Shown: positions 1 to 11,686 of the stretch, piece after piece
Position numbering within the stretch: the stretch's first letter is position 1
Layout: every line of letters starts with the position of its first letter
Assembly: GCF_026745355.1 (NCBI RefSeq)
Contig: NC_079210.1
Span: 7,681,972 to 7,745,971 of the forward strand
Direction of reading: 5' to 3'
Origin: Beta vulgaris subsp. vulgaris
Lineage: Eukaryota > Streptophyta > Magnoliopsida > Caryophyllales > Amaranthaceae
Length of the DNA stretch: 64,000 nucleotides
The notes under the pieces: model-generated
The model's database searches: none
What the model saw: only the letters and a program-made list of their open reading frames with translations
What the model was told of the DNA's origin: nothing
Made by a program: the position numbers and the translations under genes

Positions 1-65
1 TTGACTAATGTTTAATTAATTAATCACTTAATTATTATTAATTAATAACTCCAATATAAAGGTAG

Positions 66-109
66 GATTTATTTATCTTTTTTTTTAGAGGAATGATTTA
101 TTTATCTTT
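66..109. repeat. Short poly(T) insertion between 15-bp direct repeats
   Basis: GATTTATTTATCTTT occurs at 66-80 and again at 95-109. The 14 bases between are a T run followed by AGAGGAAT. A poly(T) block between long direct repeats is what a minus-strand insertion of only a retrotransposon tail would leave. A very similar insert (T run plus GAGAGG) lies at 28737-28750. Confidence 0.55.
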
Positions 110-670
110 GAAGTGTCTTATCCTACTGTTAATTAATTATTAGTGGAGCTAGATCGTTTTTTTATTTATTTTTAGACTTAAGATACTCGGATTTTCTAAT
201 AATTCCATACTTTGTATGTTTGATCTTGGCTTATGCCTTACTGATCCTGAGACGACCCATCTTTATTAGTTATTATTTGGCGAGCAATCACTTGCATCAA
301 TAGGTCATAGCGCTCTTTTCGATGGGAGTTCATGATGCTTAGGAGTGCAAGTATAACTATTTTCTTTAGATAAATTTGTTTGCTGGTTGGATTTTTATAA
401 AGTTTCTTCAAGATTATTTTGGGATTTGGCTTAATCTCTAGAGTTGATTTTGGTTTGACTTAGTTGTTAACTTTATTTAAGTTGACTTAGTTTAGTTTGG
501 TGGATCATGTTGGTTTCAAGATGTATGTACTTGTGACTTAATCTATTTGGTTTTGAAATCTTTTGTTATTTTATACTGCAAAATTCTCTGAATAAGTCGA
601 AACGTTTTGAGACGTGACTGTAATGTCTTGGTGATTCTCTTTTATTTATTGGAAAAATGTTATAATTATT

Positions 671-712
671 GTTGGTGTTGTTGTTGTTGTTGTTGTTCTT
701 CTTCTTCTTCTT
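671..712. repeat. (GTT)n(CTT)n compound microsatellite
   Basis: A run of GTT/TTG triplets passes directly into CTT triplets. It is simple-sequence DNA; the polyAsn/polyLys reading frame on the minus strand is a by-product. Confidence 0.85.
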
Positions 713-959
713 ATGGTTGTCATCCTTCTTTCTTTTAAGATCTTCCCACAATTATATTTCAGTTCAATTTATTTCAACTCAGTTATGATGAAAAGAATAA
801 GGCCTAAAGTGTTTTTCTTCTTTTTTGAATAGAGGACCTAGACTTAATACTCCTTCAATTGCATGTAGGAATTATAATTCCCATGACACAGTATTTCCCA
901 TGAAATAGATTTCCCTTAAAGTTCCATTTCCTGTTTAATAGTAATAGTTTTTTTTATTA

Positions 960-1250
960 TGAGAAGTTTTATCCACCAAGGTCCTCCTAGGTAAGTAAAT
1001 TGCTCCATCAGGTACCCATGATTTTTACGAAAATTCACAGGGTGCCATCGTGCTTTCAACAATTCACCTGGTGACTCAGAGGTTTTGAAAAATACTACTC
1101 GAAACACCCTTTATGACTAACATCGTTAAACTCCGTTATTGATTGAACACAAATTAACCTAATTAATCCAAACAACTCCTAATTAGCCTAATTAAAATTA
1201 ACTAAATCATAAGTAACTCTAATTAAACACTAAATAATCTCTGAACAAGG
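960..1250 (+). mobile_element. MULE-like terminal region (candidate left end)
   Basis: The sequence contains phrases such as 'aattcacctggtgac' and 'tcaggtacccatga', then several CTAATTA-type units. The mirror image of this pattern occurs at 7980-8175, and relatives lie at 58375-58810 and 63680-64000. In 58375-58810 the pattern is a terminal inverted repeat with a 10-bp target duplication, which points to Mutator-like elements. This copy could be the left end of the element holding the transposase at 5085-7570. I found no matching target duplication, so the pairing is an inference. Confidence 0.45.
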
Positions 1251-2850
1251 GAAAACTAGGTCGTTACTAACTCCCCTAATGTCAAATAAAAACCTGACTA
1301 TCCATCTATACTAGTCAAGTGGTAAGCAAGGATCGAACCACAAGGATCGCAGATCTCACTAAGATAGAATCACTAAGAGTAAGCTAAGTCGAAGAAATGG
1401 TCAAGTTTTGGTTGAACAAAGTGATTAAAACTATTGGAATCAAATTAGGAAAAGCACTAGGAATGGAAAATCACCACAGTCATAGTTCACATCCAACAAC
1501 CAAGTAAATATAAGGGGGTTGACATGCATTGGGGATATGCAAAGGGAATAAACAAACCTAGACACCTCTAAAATTGTTGTTAGGGATTTTAGAGTCCTAA
1601 TTATGGCAACATAACCTATGTTTCAAGGCGTTGTCACCTAATTAGGCCAAGTTAAGAATTGAAATTAAACCCAAATTAATACCAATCAATAAGTGATGTG
1701 TAACAACTGAATAATCAATCATGAAGGTCATCCACATAGAAGTAAACCATTAAATGGGTAACAAAGGATCAAAAGGTGATGGAGCTCACATCAACTCAGT
1801 CACCAATCAACTTCAAAGATTTAAGTGGTACAAATCTCAAGCATAACCAACCCAATAAACTCTACTCATGAAAATAGGATGCAAACAATGATTAGGTTAC
1901 TCGCAATCCTAGTTAATGAACTACTCATAATCCATTACACTAATAGACAGTCTAAACATAGAAAAACTAGCAATAATCACCAATCTAAAAATAGTAAAAA
2001 CCAAAAATTAATGATCTAAAGTAAAAACAAAGCAAAATCTAGTGAAGAAACAAGCAGAAACAAGAAGAAACAAGGAGAAAATGAAAACTTTAATCTAGAT
2101 TAACTATTGAGCATGAAGATGAATGAAACTAACAAAGTAGAAATGCATAAAAACAATGAGAAAGAAAGAAAGGATTGAGAGGATTACTAAGGAAACAAGA
2201 AACTTCAAAGAAATTGTCACTTTTTCATTGATTTTCAGTCTCTAAATTACACCTCTTGAGCCAAGTTTACTCTCTCCTACACTAGTAAACAAGATTAGGT
2301 TTCTAAAAATCCGGATCCTTTCCCAAAATGGGTTAGAGGAGTATTTATAGCCCCTCTAATTACAAAAGGCGTAAAACAAAAGAAATCGGAAAAAGGCCCA
2401 ACGGCCAGTGGCTGGGGCGGGCTTGATAGGGCCCGGACGGGCAGAGTTAAGGCCCCGGCAGTGCGGGGTAAGTAAGCTCGGGCTTGTACCCCGGGCGTGC
2501 GCCTTAAAATCCATAGAGAGGCAGTAAGACTGGCCACTGATGAGCCCGAGCGGGCGACCTGGGCCAGGTGGGCTAATTAGAGCTCGGGCGGTCCTTGGGC
2601 TACCCGAAGGTTCTTCCTCCTTGCTTCCCTTTTTTTTGCTCCCCTCTAAGCTTGTAGGAGCTTGAGTTCAGACACATCAAAGCTCGAAAAGAAGAGTAGG
2701 GGAGGGGGATGAAAATACATGTACACATGTGCTAAGAAAGAGTTGGATAGAAAAAGAGGTGAAATTAAGGAAAAAAGAAAACTAAAATGTAAAATAAATC
2801 AAGTAAAATAACCTAAAAACTACAGTAAGAGTGAGATAAATCTAACTTAT
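1251..2850. other. Unclassified repeat-like sequence with a GC-rich block
   Basis: No coding region is supported. From about 1300 the text 'gtggtaagcaaggatcgaacc' resembles a motif common in non-autonomous plant LTR elements, but I cannot define ends. At 2380-2600 there is an abrupt GC-rich block with many GGGCC, CGGGC and GCCCGG words in otherwise AT-rich DNA. After about 2690 the sequence is purine-rich and featureless. Confidence 0.35.
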
Positions 2851-3912
2851 CAATCTCCCTCCCTTTGTTTCTCTCTCTTACCTCCCTTGCCCCCTTCCTC
2901 CCCTTCACGCCCTCCCCAGCAACTACCATCCCCCTGCGAGCAACTAACCCCCACCACCCCTCCACCATCGCCTACGCAAAACTCCCTACCACTCCTCCCC
3001 CTGCAAATGACACCCACTCCTTCCCCACCCCCTGCGCACAACACGTTTTTACCCCTCAACCACCCATCTTGTGTTTCGAGTTCATCTTCTCCTTTTTCTC
3101 ATCTCCTCATTTCAACCTGTGTTACTTCCTCGAGAACCAATGAAGAACCGTCCATTGCGTGGGAATGGTGATTTTTATTACAATGGCGAAATCGGGACTA
3201 ATCCTGCTGAAACTGGGCGTTGTAGTATGGTGAAATCCACAATATCAATTATCATCATCATATTTTCAGCAAAAAATTACAAGGTGGGAGATAATCCCCT
3301 TAAAACAAACTTGTCTCTGCCATTTCTCAACTTCCCACAAAGTTAAAGCTATTGCAAAAAAAGGCAACCATGACTGCTCCTTCACCTCACTTTCTCTCTC
3401 CTCCAACTCTTTTCTTGGACAACGCATCGTCTTTCCTTCTTCAACATTTCCTCTGGTATCCCAAAATTTTACCCTTAATTCATTGCTTGTTATTTTTTTT
3501 ATTTTTCTAATTTGGGTTTTTTTTGCAATTAATTTGGGTAAATGTGGTTTCTTTTTTGTTAACATGGAACTAGGTAATTGCTCAATTAGTGGAATATTCG
3601 TTTTTTTATTGAAATTTTGAGGATTTAATTGTGGAAATTATTGAATAAGTAATTCAAAAGTCACAACCTACTTACTTTAATTAGTGTGTAATAAGTGGAC
3701 CGTATATTATTCCATCGTTTAGAGCTTTTCATGTGCCTAAGCTGTTAATATATCCTTCAGTTTCTTTTTTTGTTTGCTATATATGTTTGATATAACCTTA
3801 TGCAAAGTAAGAAAAAGTGAAATAAGAAAAAAAAGGCAAGCTACTCATAGCCTCTATATTTCCTCTTAGTTCAATATAATATAGTAGCAATATTTCTTCT
3901 TCCCAACAATCT
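2851..3912. other. Pyrimidine-rich then AT-rich sequence upstream of the Copia remnant
   Basis: Positions 2860-3060 are strongly C/T-rich on the + strand, giving spurious proline-rich frames. The part nearest 3912 may be the end of the Copia LTR, because a primer-binding-like site starts at 3913. I could not find the LTR's left end. Confidence 0.4.
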
Positions 3913-5085
3913 TGGTATCATAGAATATTACCAGGTTTTGGTCCAAATAAAAAAAAAAGGGACGAAGGAGTAAAGTTAGTGAGAGAAAACTTGTTTTGTC
4001 ATTCACTCTGCAACTCATCCCCTTACCCATAAAACAAAAGAAAAAAAACCAGAAACACTTACCCACAAAAATTGGAGACCCAAAATGGCAGTAAATAGAA
4101 CTAATCCATCCTCTGAACCGTTAATTCCTTTTTCAAAGGTGAAAAATATCATCTTCGGAGTCTTAAAATGAAGACTCTGTTTAAATCCCAAGAATTCTGG
4201 GAGATGGTGGAGATCGGTTATGCAGAACCGCACCTGACACCGGGCACACCTGATCAACAGCTAAAGGAGAACCGTAAAGAAGATGCCAAGGCAATGTTCT
4301 TCATTCAATCAGTGTTAGATGACAAAATTTTTCCACGAATTATGTTAGCCACCAATGCTCGTGAAGCGTGGGAGATGCTCAAACAAGAGTACTTGGGTGA
4401 TCAAAGAGTAAATTAAGGTGTGGTTGCAAATTCTTCGCTGAGATTTTGCGGAATTTACAATGGGACAAAGGAATTAATTCAGACCTACTTAAGTAGAGTT
4501 CATGCAATTGTAGGTCAAATGAAATCATATGGTGAAAACATGAGCAAGGAACTGTGGTAAGTAAAGTGCTAAGGAGCTTGAATCAAAATTGGGATCATAT
4601 TGTTCCTGCAAGTGGAGAATCAAAGGATTTGACCTCTTATACCTTTGATGAATTAATGGCACTTTGTTAGCTCATGAAGATAGAGTAAGAAAAAATGAGG
4701 TTAAGGTTGAAGATAAGGCCTTTCAAGTGAAGGGGGAATTATCAAATAAGAGTCCTATAGAAAATTCAGCAGGTCGAGGACATGACAGTGATGATTTTCG
4801 TGGCAGAAGTGGCTTCTGTGGCCGAGGTCACGATGGAAGACGTCGATGACGTTTTAACGAATGATGTCCACACAAAAGCACAACACAATGCCAATATTGC
4901 AAGAAAGCAGAACGATGATCAAAAGTCCAACTATACAGAAAAAGTAGTAAAGGAAAGTAAGTTGTTCATGGCACACACTCATGTTCATGATGCTGTTAGT
5001 GACGTGTGGTTCATTGATAGCGGATGCTCAAATCATATGTCTGGATCAAGGTCTTTGTTTAGAGATCTTGAGGAAACACCCCATG
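3913..5085 (+). mobile_element. Ty1/Copia retrotransposon remnant (primer site plus gag)
   Basis: TGGTATCATAG at 3913-3923 resembles the initiator-Met tRNA primer-binding site (usual form TGGTATCAGAGC). A gag-like reading frame starts about 160 bases later. The element stops abruptly near 5085, inside the beginning of the protease, where antisense MULE transposase sequence begins. Integrase, reverse transcriptase and RNase H are absent, so this is a truncated dead copy. Confidence 0.65.
4085..5085 (+). pseudogene. Copia gag-protease pseudogene, 3' truncated
   Basis: The remnant begins at ATG 4085. Reading across frames gives the Copia gag order. After a frame shift near 4132 comes KGEKYHL, then KTLFKSQEFWEMVE around 4168, then a central part with AREAWEMLKQEYLGD ending in TAA at 4414. 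Later pieces include VHAIVGQMKSYGENM (about 4499) and TSYTFDELM (about 4635), an RG-rich stretch, and half a zinc knuckle (CQYCKKA near 4890). Last is the aspartic-protease start WFIDSGCSNHMSG, with the catalytic DSG, near 5008-5045. Several frameshifts and stops separate these, so no functional protein is made. Confidence 0.75.
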
Positions 5086-7570
5086 CACATCAACATCAAC
5101 CCCTCTTATCCTATCACTAGTGAAGCATCAATCTTTCTTGTTGCACCCTTCTTTTTCAAAGCACAACCTCAAGTTCCTAAAAAAGTACTCTCAAGATTTT
5201 GTGCTCTCAGTATCAATAATCTCGTATGCAATAAAAAAGATTTCATTATTGCCATCTACACCTAAATCAGACAATAGGATCCCCTTATAATATTAACTCA
5301 AGTGTGCCCCATCAATGCCTATCAAAGGCCCACAACCCCTTAAAATCCCTTTACTTGTGTTGCAATTGAAAAAAAAAAAAAAAAGGCCTTGAATCTTGGT
5401 GCTCCCTGACCTGTGCTCCATGTCCATATTATAAGGGCATATGATTCTAAGCTTGTGGACTTAATCACCTCAGCATATGTGGGGAGTAAGCGGTAAGCCT
5501 CAGCAAACCCTCCGAAAATCTCCTCCTTAGCCATTGTTTTCACCTTGTAAACTAACCGCTTCTTGACTGTCACCCTAAACTTTTACTTGGACCACCTTTT
5601 GTAAAGACTCGACAGGAATATCGGAGGTTGTTTTGATGAGTTCCAACAGTTTCTTACACAACCAAGCAGAAGAGACCATGGGGTTATTCTCTAGCCTCCC
5701 AAGGGTGGTATGTTCCCCCTTAATGGTCTTGATGACCCAACTGATTCTATCAGTTAATCTAGAAGCATGTATCCTCCATTCACATGATTTCGTTATGCAA
5801 GAAGTTGTAAACCTCTTGTTATCATCCTTCAAGATAAGAAGACCAAAACCCTCTTGAATGCAAAAATTCCTTGGAACCTCCAAAAACACTTCCCTAGTTG
5901 GAAAGATCAACCAAGACTCTAGTGTAAGAGACTCATATGCTTGTTCATTCCAAATCTTACTATTCCTATACAACTTGTCCATGGTAGAGCTCCCATCTAA
6001 GAAATCCTCAAAAGCCTTCTCAGATACATCATCATATGCAAAAGAATCCTCATCCACAATAAAGTCCCCTAAAATGTCATCATCTTTTGATGTATCTTCA
6101 TCCTCCTCGCAATGTTGTCGTCATCATCATTGCTAGGTTCATCATCTCCATCATCATCAGCAAAATCCACTCTCTTTGGTCTCCTTCCACTGTCTTGCCT
6201 CCCAATTCCTTATCCTTTTGGAACATAGGTGTCCTCCCTCCTAGTTGTGGTTTTAGGAACTCTAAAACCCATGGGTCTAACCTTCTTGCCCTTCCCTTTT
6301 ACCACAGAAGCTTGGTCAGTTAGGGTGGGCTCAAATGAGGTATGCTCAAATGGGGTGTGTTGTGAAATAGGTGGTGATGGTAGGTTGAGCTCAGTTGGAG
6401 TGTGATGAAAAGGGGGTGATTGGGGGGCTGTGTTTGATCAATAGGCTGTGAGGGGGTGGGTTGGGTGGGATATATGTTCAGTGGGCTGTGATGGGGTGGG
6501 TTGGGTGCATGGGATGTGTGTTTAGTGGGCTGTGATGGGATGGGTTGGGTTGGATATGTTTCAGTGGGCTATGGGGAGGTGGGCTCGGAAGGGATCGGTT
6601 GGGTGGGATGTGTTTTAGTGGGGTGAGAGGGGATAGGCTGGGTGGGTTTTGTTTTAGCAGGCTAAGAGGGGGTGGGCTGGGTGGGGATGGGTTGTTTAAG
6701 GTCATGCTTCTTCTTAGGCCTTGGGGTCAGTTTCTTTTTGTTATGGGTGGCTGCTGTGGTGTTTTTTCCTTGGGGTTCTCTTTTTGGATGTTGTTGTTAT
6801 GGGATGTGGATCATTTGTTGGTATTGTTGATGTTGGTTGTGCCTCACGTGTGGTGGGTTGTGCCTCACTTGTGGTGGGCTGTGGCTCATTTGTTGTTGTG
6901 AGGTTCTCTTGGGTTTGTTGCTCAGGTTATAGTTGTGAAAAAACAGGAACCACTTTATTAGCTTCCTGTGTTGAGTACACTCCCATGTACTCAATCTCCT
7001 CATTGTCAACAGACAACACAGGTACCTAAATATCAACACAAAACCCAGTTGCATATTCCTTCTCTTCTTCCAACCTCATCTGCTCTTCCTCTTCTTCTTG
7101 TCTCATCCTTTCCTCCTCCTCTTTCTCTCTCTCTCTCCTTAATATCTCTTGTATTTTCCTTATATTCTCAAGCTTCTCCCTCTCCTCATTATCTTTCTTT
7201 GTAAGAACAAACCTAAATACTTACCAAGGGCTTGCAATCTCCTTTTCCCATACCTTAATGGTATCCTTGCCCAAGCCCCACCACCACACTTTCATCATAT
7301 CAGAATCAGTCCTCCACTAATAAATTTTCGTCATAGTCCTAGAATTCTCAACTAACACCCTAAATATTTTAGACAAGTACACATTCTATTTCAATGTTTT
7401 CTCAAGAAAATTCTCAAACAAGCCCATTAAAGGACACAAATAAGTGTCCACTACCCTAACATCAAAATTATGAGTACCAAAATGCACCAATAACCACATA
7501 GCAGCCATCCTAATAATCACATAACATCAAAATCAAACACAAAGTAAATAAAGAAAACCTAAATACGTAG
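5085..7570 (-). pseudogene. Mutator-like (MULE/MuDR) transposase pseudogene
   Basis: Read on the minus strand, the domain order is that of a plant MuDR-type transposase. A decayed N-terminal part (7570-7200, phrases such as DTYLCPLMGLFENFLEK) is followed by a Glu-rich stretch (about 7190-7040). Then come a Pro/His-rich repeat linker (6700-6420) and an Asp/Ser-rich segment (about 6130). The MuDR DNA-binding domain lies at 6057-5575 (FPTREVFLEVPRNF, SCEWRIHASR, HTTLGR). The start of the MULE catalytic core lies at 5330-5085 (GIDGAH, GVDGNNEIFFIAYEI, SDR). Breaks include a frameshift near 5577, in-frame stops near 5298, 5189 and 5127, and loss of everything after about 5085. It is inactive. Confidence 0.8.
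6420..6720. repeat. G/T-rich minisatellite inside the MULE transposase linker
   Basis: Imperfect tandem units of roughly 50-65 bp contain GTGGGCTGTGATGGGG and TGGGTTGGGTGGGAT. On the minus strand they encode Pro/His/Ser-rich repeats (HSPLKHIQPNPSHHSP-like), so the array expanded within coding sequence. A smaller repeat of GTGGTGGGTTGTGCCTCAC follows at about 6845-6895. Confidence 0.7.
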
Positions 7571-7979
7571 CAAAAATTTTGAAAAAAATCCAAGTCAAAC
7601 AACCACAACTAGCCCTAACTTCCTAAAACAATGCAAAAACATTATATATGCAACAAGTGTGAAATTATTTAACTTCAAATCAATTTAGGTTGAAGAAAAT
7701 GAAGAAAAAATTTAGTTTTTCGCACTTTTTAAACCGTCGCTTTGAAATTAAGCAATTTCTTCGCAATTCCACAAAATAACACTTTTCCTTTAATCTTGTA
7801 TTCAAATTCTTGAAGTTCACAATAATCTGACCAAATATAGCTTCCTAATGCGCACCAAATGGGTCAAGAATTTTGTGAAAAATCCCAAGTTTTAGGTTTC
7901 CATGGATGAACCAAAATAAGGGAGTGGAAATTGAGGGGACGAATTTTTTGGAAATGAAGTGATGATGTCTAACAGGAGG

Positions 7980-8175
7980 TTACCATTATGGCGCCACAAA
8001 ATTATTGGCAAACTTGTAAATTTGGACTCACGGAGCACTAATGGATGTTAAGTGTAAGGGCATTTAATGCTAATAAACAGTAACTGAGGGGTACCACGTG
8101 AATTTTGAAAACATGGAGGATACCTGGTGAATTTTTTGAAAACTCGGGGGTATTTGGTGTAAAAACCGTAAAATT
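7980..8175 (-). mobile_element. MULE-like terminal region (right end)
   Basis: The phrases 'gatacctggtgaatttttt' and 'gggggtatttggtgtaaaaa' form the outward-facing end of the TIR family described at 960-1250. It lies upstream (minus strand) of the MULE transposase, as expected for that element's 5' terminus. Confidence 0.55.
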
Positions 8176-10404
8176 TTATTTTATAATATAAAATAGAAAA
8201 AATAATCGTACGTTATCATCATATTTCTACAATAAAAAATATGCATAAGATAAATGAATCCAACAACAATAATGAAAAAAGTTTTTTTTTTTTTACAATA
8301 AGTCAATAATTATTGATATAAAAAGTAGTATTTGAGGCCCTAAAATTTTGGGGGTCCTATATGGTCGTCTATATATCACATGCTTAATGTCACCCTTGGT
8401 GAGGTGCATTAAGTATAATATGTATAATATGTACAGCTAGATTGATAAAGGATTATAATTGATGGTAATGAAAATGAATATTCATGTAAAATTCTCTGGT
8501 TTTCGGATTTTTATACCATGGCGTGAAAATATTGTAATAATTCTCATGTCAATATCCATAATAATGCTGCTTTTGATAAAAATCGTCTATGTTCTTCCTA
8601 AATCTTTGTTACCATTCATTATCACTTGTTTAGGTGATATTGAGTGGTAATGTAAATTTATGAAGAAAAACGACTTGTTTTAATATGAATTTCTTATGAA
8701 GATGTTATAAAATTACACTAAAATTAATTTCCAACACCATCATTTATCACCACTTATCAAATGGGCCGTTAATGAAATAAATTGAAGCCAAGTTCTCATT
8801 CTAAGGGGTGCCAAATCGCTATAATAATTTCAAAGTTCTACAAATTACAATGCTTATGTAGCATTTTATGCATGCCCATCAAACTTCCTAATTTAGTGTT
8901 CTCAAGTGATGTACTTTGTAAAGCATGGAAATACATAATATTAATTGGCAGCAAAAACTGAACTTAAGCATGTAGATTATGGACCTACTAATGAATTAAT
9001 AGCCTAAAATTATAATTTAATTTGATTACACAATGGTTCATCATAAATAAATAATAGTGTTTACCCATAATACTGAAAATCCTAAATATCCCAAGTATAT
9101 ATATATATATAGAGTCACTTCAACGTAATCTTTTCGGAGCATCCTTGTCATAACTAAAGTTAAGTTATCTTCATAATTCTTGAACAATTATTGCATAAAA
9201 ATAGAGAAAAGAGAAAGCGCATAAAAATAACCTAAAATGAGTGGAAAACTCAATAACTTTACTCTAACCCATGAAAATGGTTTTAGTTCGTAATCATTTC
9301 ACACATGCATATATCACATCATATTGGTACTTGTTCGAAAATACTATCAAAAAAACATTATCATAGAGTAGTCTACTAACAAGGACCATTTGCGTGACCT
9401 TAGTTCATTGGCAAATACAGGTATTGGATAGAGTGTAACTTTCGTAATTCGTCAAAATTAACATATGACCACTTTGATCCTTTTCCTATATCGTAAACAG
9501 AATTCCTCCACATGTAACTCGCCCATTTACCAGATCAGTTCGTAATGCCAAACCAGCAGAACCATCCACTTTTACAAATGTGAATATATTCATATTTTCG
9601 AACAATACCCATAAATCATGATGATTAACCAGATTCCATGAATCATAAACATAATCCTTCACTATATACATGGGCACTATAGAATCATAATGCATCTCAT
9701 TATGCCAAATAATTTGCAACGATTCATACAAGTATAACATGCATTGGATAAGTCATAAGATATCACATTATACCACATATATTATCATCGTAAAGCCATA
9801 TCCACACATAACATTACACATCACATATGCAAACCTACTTAATTGCTGGACATAAAAGGTTACCTCATATGTTATTTCTTCTAGTCACTCCTTAAGTATC
9901 GTCATAACTTAACTTCTAAGAACCTTCGTACATAATCTCCATAAAGTTATAACTCCAAAACAATAAAATCTATAATTACGTCAGTTCCTAGATTAATTTA
10001 CATAAGTATTTCTACTTGTCTAGTAAGAAACTTTCTATATTTTGGGTGAAATGGAAACTCGAAGGAGGTTTAACTCACCATTATAGTGTTGATGTCAACC
10101 AAATAACTCATTTATCTTGCATTTCTTAATGCAATTTATATTATACACCTATTTTACCTTACACTGAAGTGCTTTTTTTTTGTCTTCTTATTTCCTATAA
10201 TTTTGAAGCTCTAAGTAAGAAAAAAAAAATAACTTAAGGTGTACGATATAAACTTTGACTTATTTAAAGTCTCACTTTGCAGGTTTTATTTTGTCCACCA
10301 AACAATGTCCTTATATCTAAAGGATGACAGACGAAAGTAATGGTGTTGCTCTACTATTTAAAGTATTTAGAAATTTTCTGTTCCTTAATACAAACAAAGC
10401 GTTT
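8176..10404. other. AT-rich intergenic sequence
   Basis: No gene or defined element can be supported. There is a short (TA)n run near 9101-9112 and otherwise unique-looking AT-rich DNA. The short open frames here have no recognisable domains. Confidence 0.5.
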
Positions 10405-11469
10405 TTTGTGCAACACGCCACACGGAACCCAAACCGTGTGGCCACATTCCTGTAGCTCTTCCTCCTCCCCCCCCCCAATTCCTCTTTCCCTCACATTTTT
10501 CATTTTCTCTCTCCTCCCACCCCAATTCCTCTTCGATCATCCTCCTCTCTCCTTCCTCCTTTCTCCTTCCCCAGATCTTCGACTTTTTCTCCTCATTTCT
10601 GTCATTTTCTATCTCCTTCTGCCCCAATTCCTCATTTCTGCAGAATTCCATGAAGAAAATCCAAAATAATTCCACAAAATCCTTCAAAAACAAGCGAATA
10701 TGGCTGGAAAAAACAACACTCAAAAACTCAACCTCACTTTTGCTCTCTTCTTTCTTCACTCTCGCAAATTTCCCACCTTCATTTATCTCTCTACAAAAAA
10801 CCCTAGAAATTGTTTTTCTCTCTCCTCCTTCATCATTCTACTACGATACAGGAATTCTCGTCAGCCATATTCGCTTTCTTCTTTAGAGCTTGAATGGATC
10901 CAATTCTGACGCTATATTTTAGAGAACTATGTCAGATTATTTGTTGAATTTACTGATTTTGTATCTGGATGTTTTTGAATTTTTGATTGTGGAATCGATT
11001 TCGTTGTGATATTGTTATTTGATGAGGAAACCCTAGCTGTTTTCTAGACTTTTATTTTACTCGGTGAATTTTGTGTTTTTGAAGGATTTGATTCGTGTTT
11101 GTTTACTTCGGTTTTCTCATTGTTTGAAGAATTCTGGTAATGTAGTAATTAAAATTGAAGCTCCAAAACAGAGTTGAAGAGAGAGAAACAAGCGAAGAAG
11201 AGAGGGAAACAAGCGAAGAAGAGAGAGAATATATATAAGAAAGCATGCAAGAAACTTGGAGCAACAGAAACTTCGGCGGCAATTGAAGAGAAGTTTCCGG
11301 CGATTTGCAGTCGTTTGATGGAGGAGTTGAGAGGCTAGTGATGGTGGTTGGTTGTTTGAGTCGGTGGTTGTGATGGTGGTGTGGTGGTAATGGGGAGGAG
11401 GAGGATGTGGTGGTTCCATGGTTACTTTGATCAAAGAGAGGGGAGGGAGATTGAAAAATGGTTTGTGTT

Positions 11470-11686
11470 TGTATAAAGTAACCCTTATAATTACAAAAAG
11501 TAACTCATACTTCAGTAAAAAGTAACCCCTCAATATTAAAAAAAAGTAACCCTTAGTATTTGAAAAGGTAACCCTTAGTTTTAATAAAAGTAACCTCTGT
11601 TACAAAAAGTACCCCAGTATAAGTGTAAAGTAACCTTATAATAAATGTAAAAAGTAACTCCTAATTTCAGTAAAAGTAACCCTTTA
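11470..11686 (+). repeat. AAGTAACCC degenerate repeat field, part 1
   Basis: Units of about 20-30 bp share the core AAAAGTAACCC(C/T)TA with AT-rich spacers. The field continues after the Helitron at 12822, so the Helitron split an older array. Confidence 0.75.

Larger units (their letters stand above)
1..959. other. AT-rich non-coding stretch
   Basis: No gene is recognisable here. The stretch is AT-rich and contains the short poly(T) insertion at 66-109 and the triplet microsatellite at 671-712, both listed separately. Confidence 0.6.

Noticed and set aside
2850..3171. Proline-rich frames in both orientations
   Set aside because: They come from a C/T-rich low-complexity tract and show no conserved domain.
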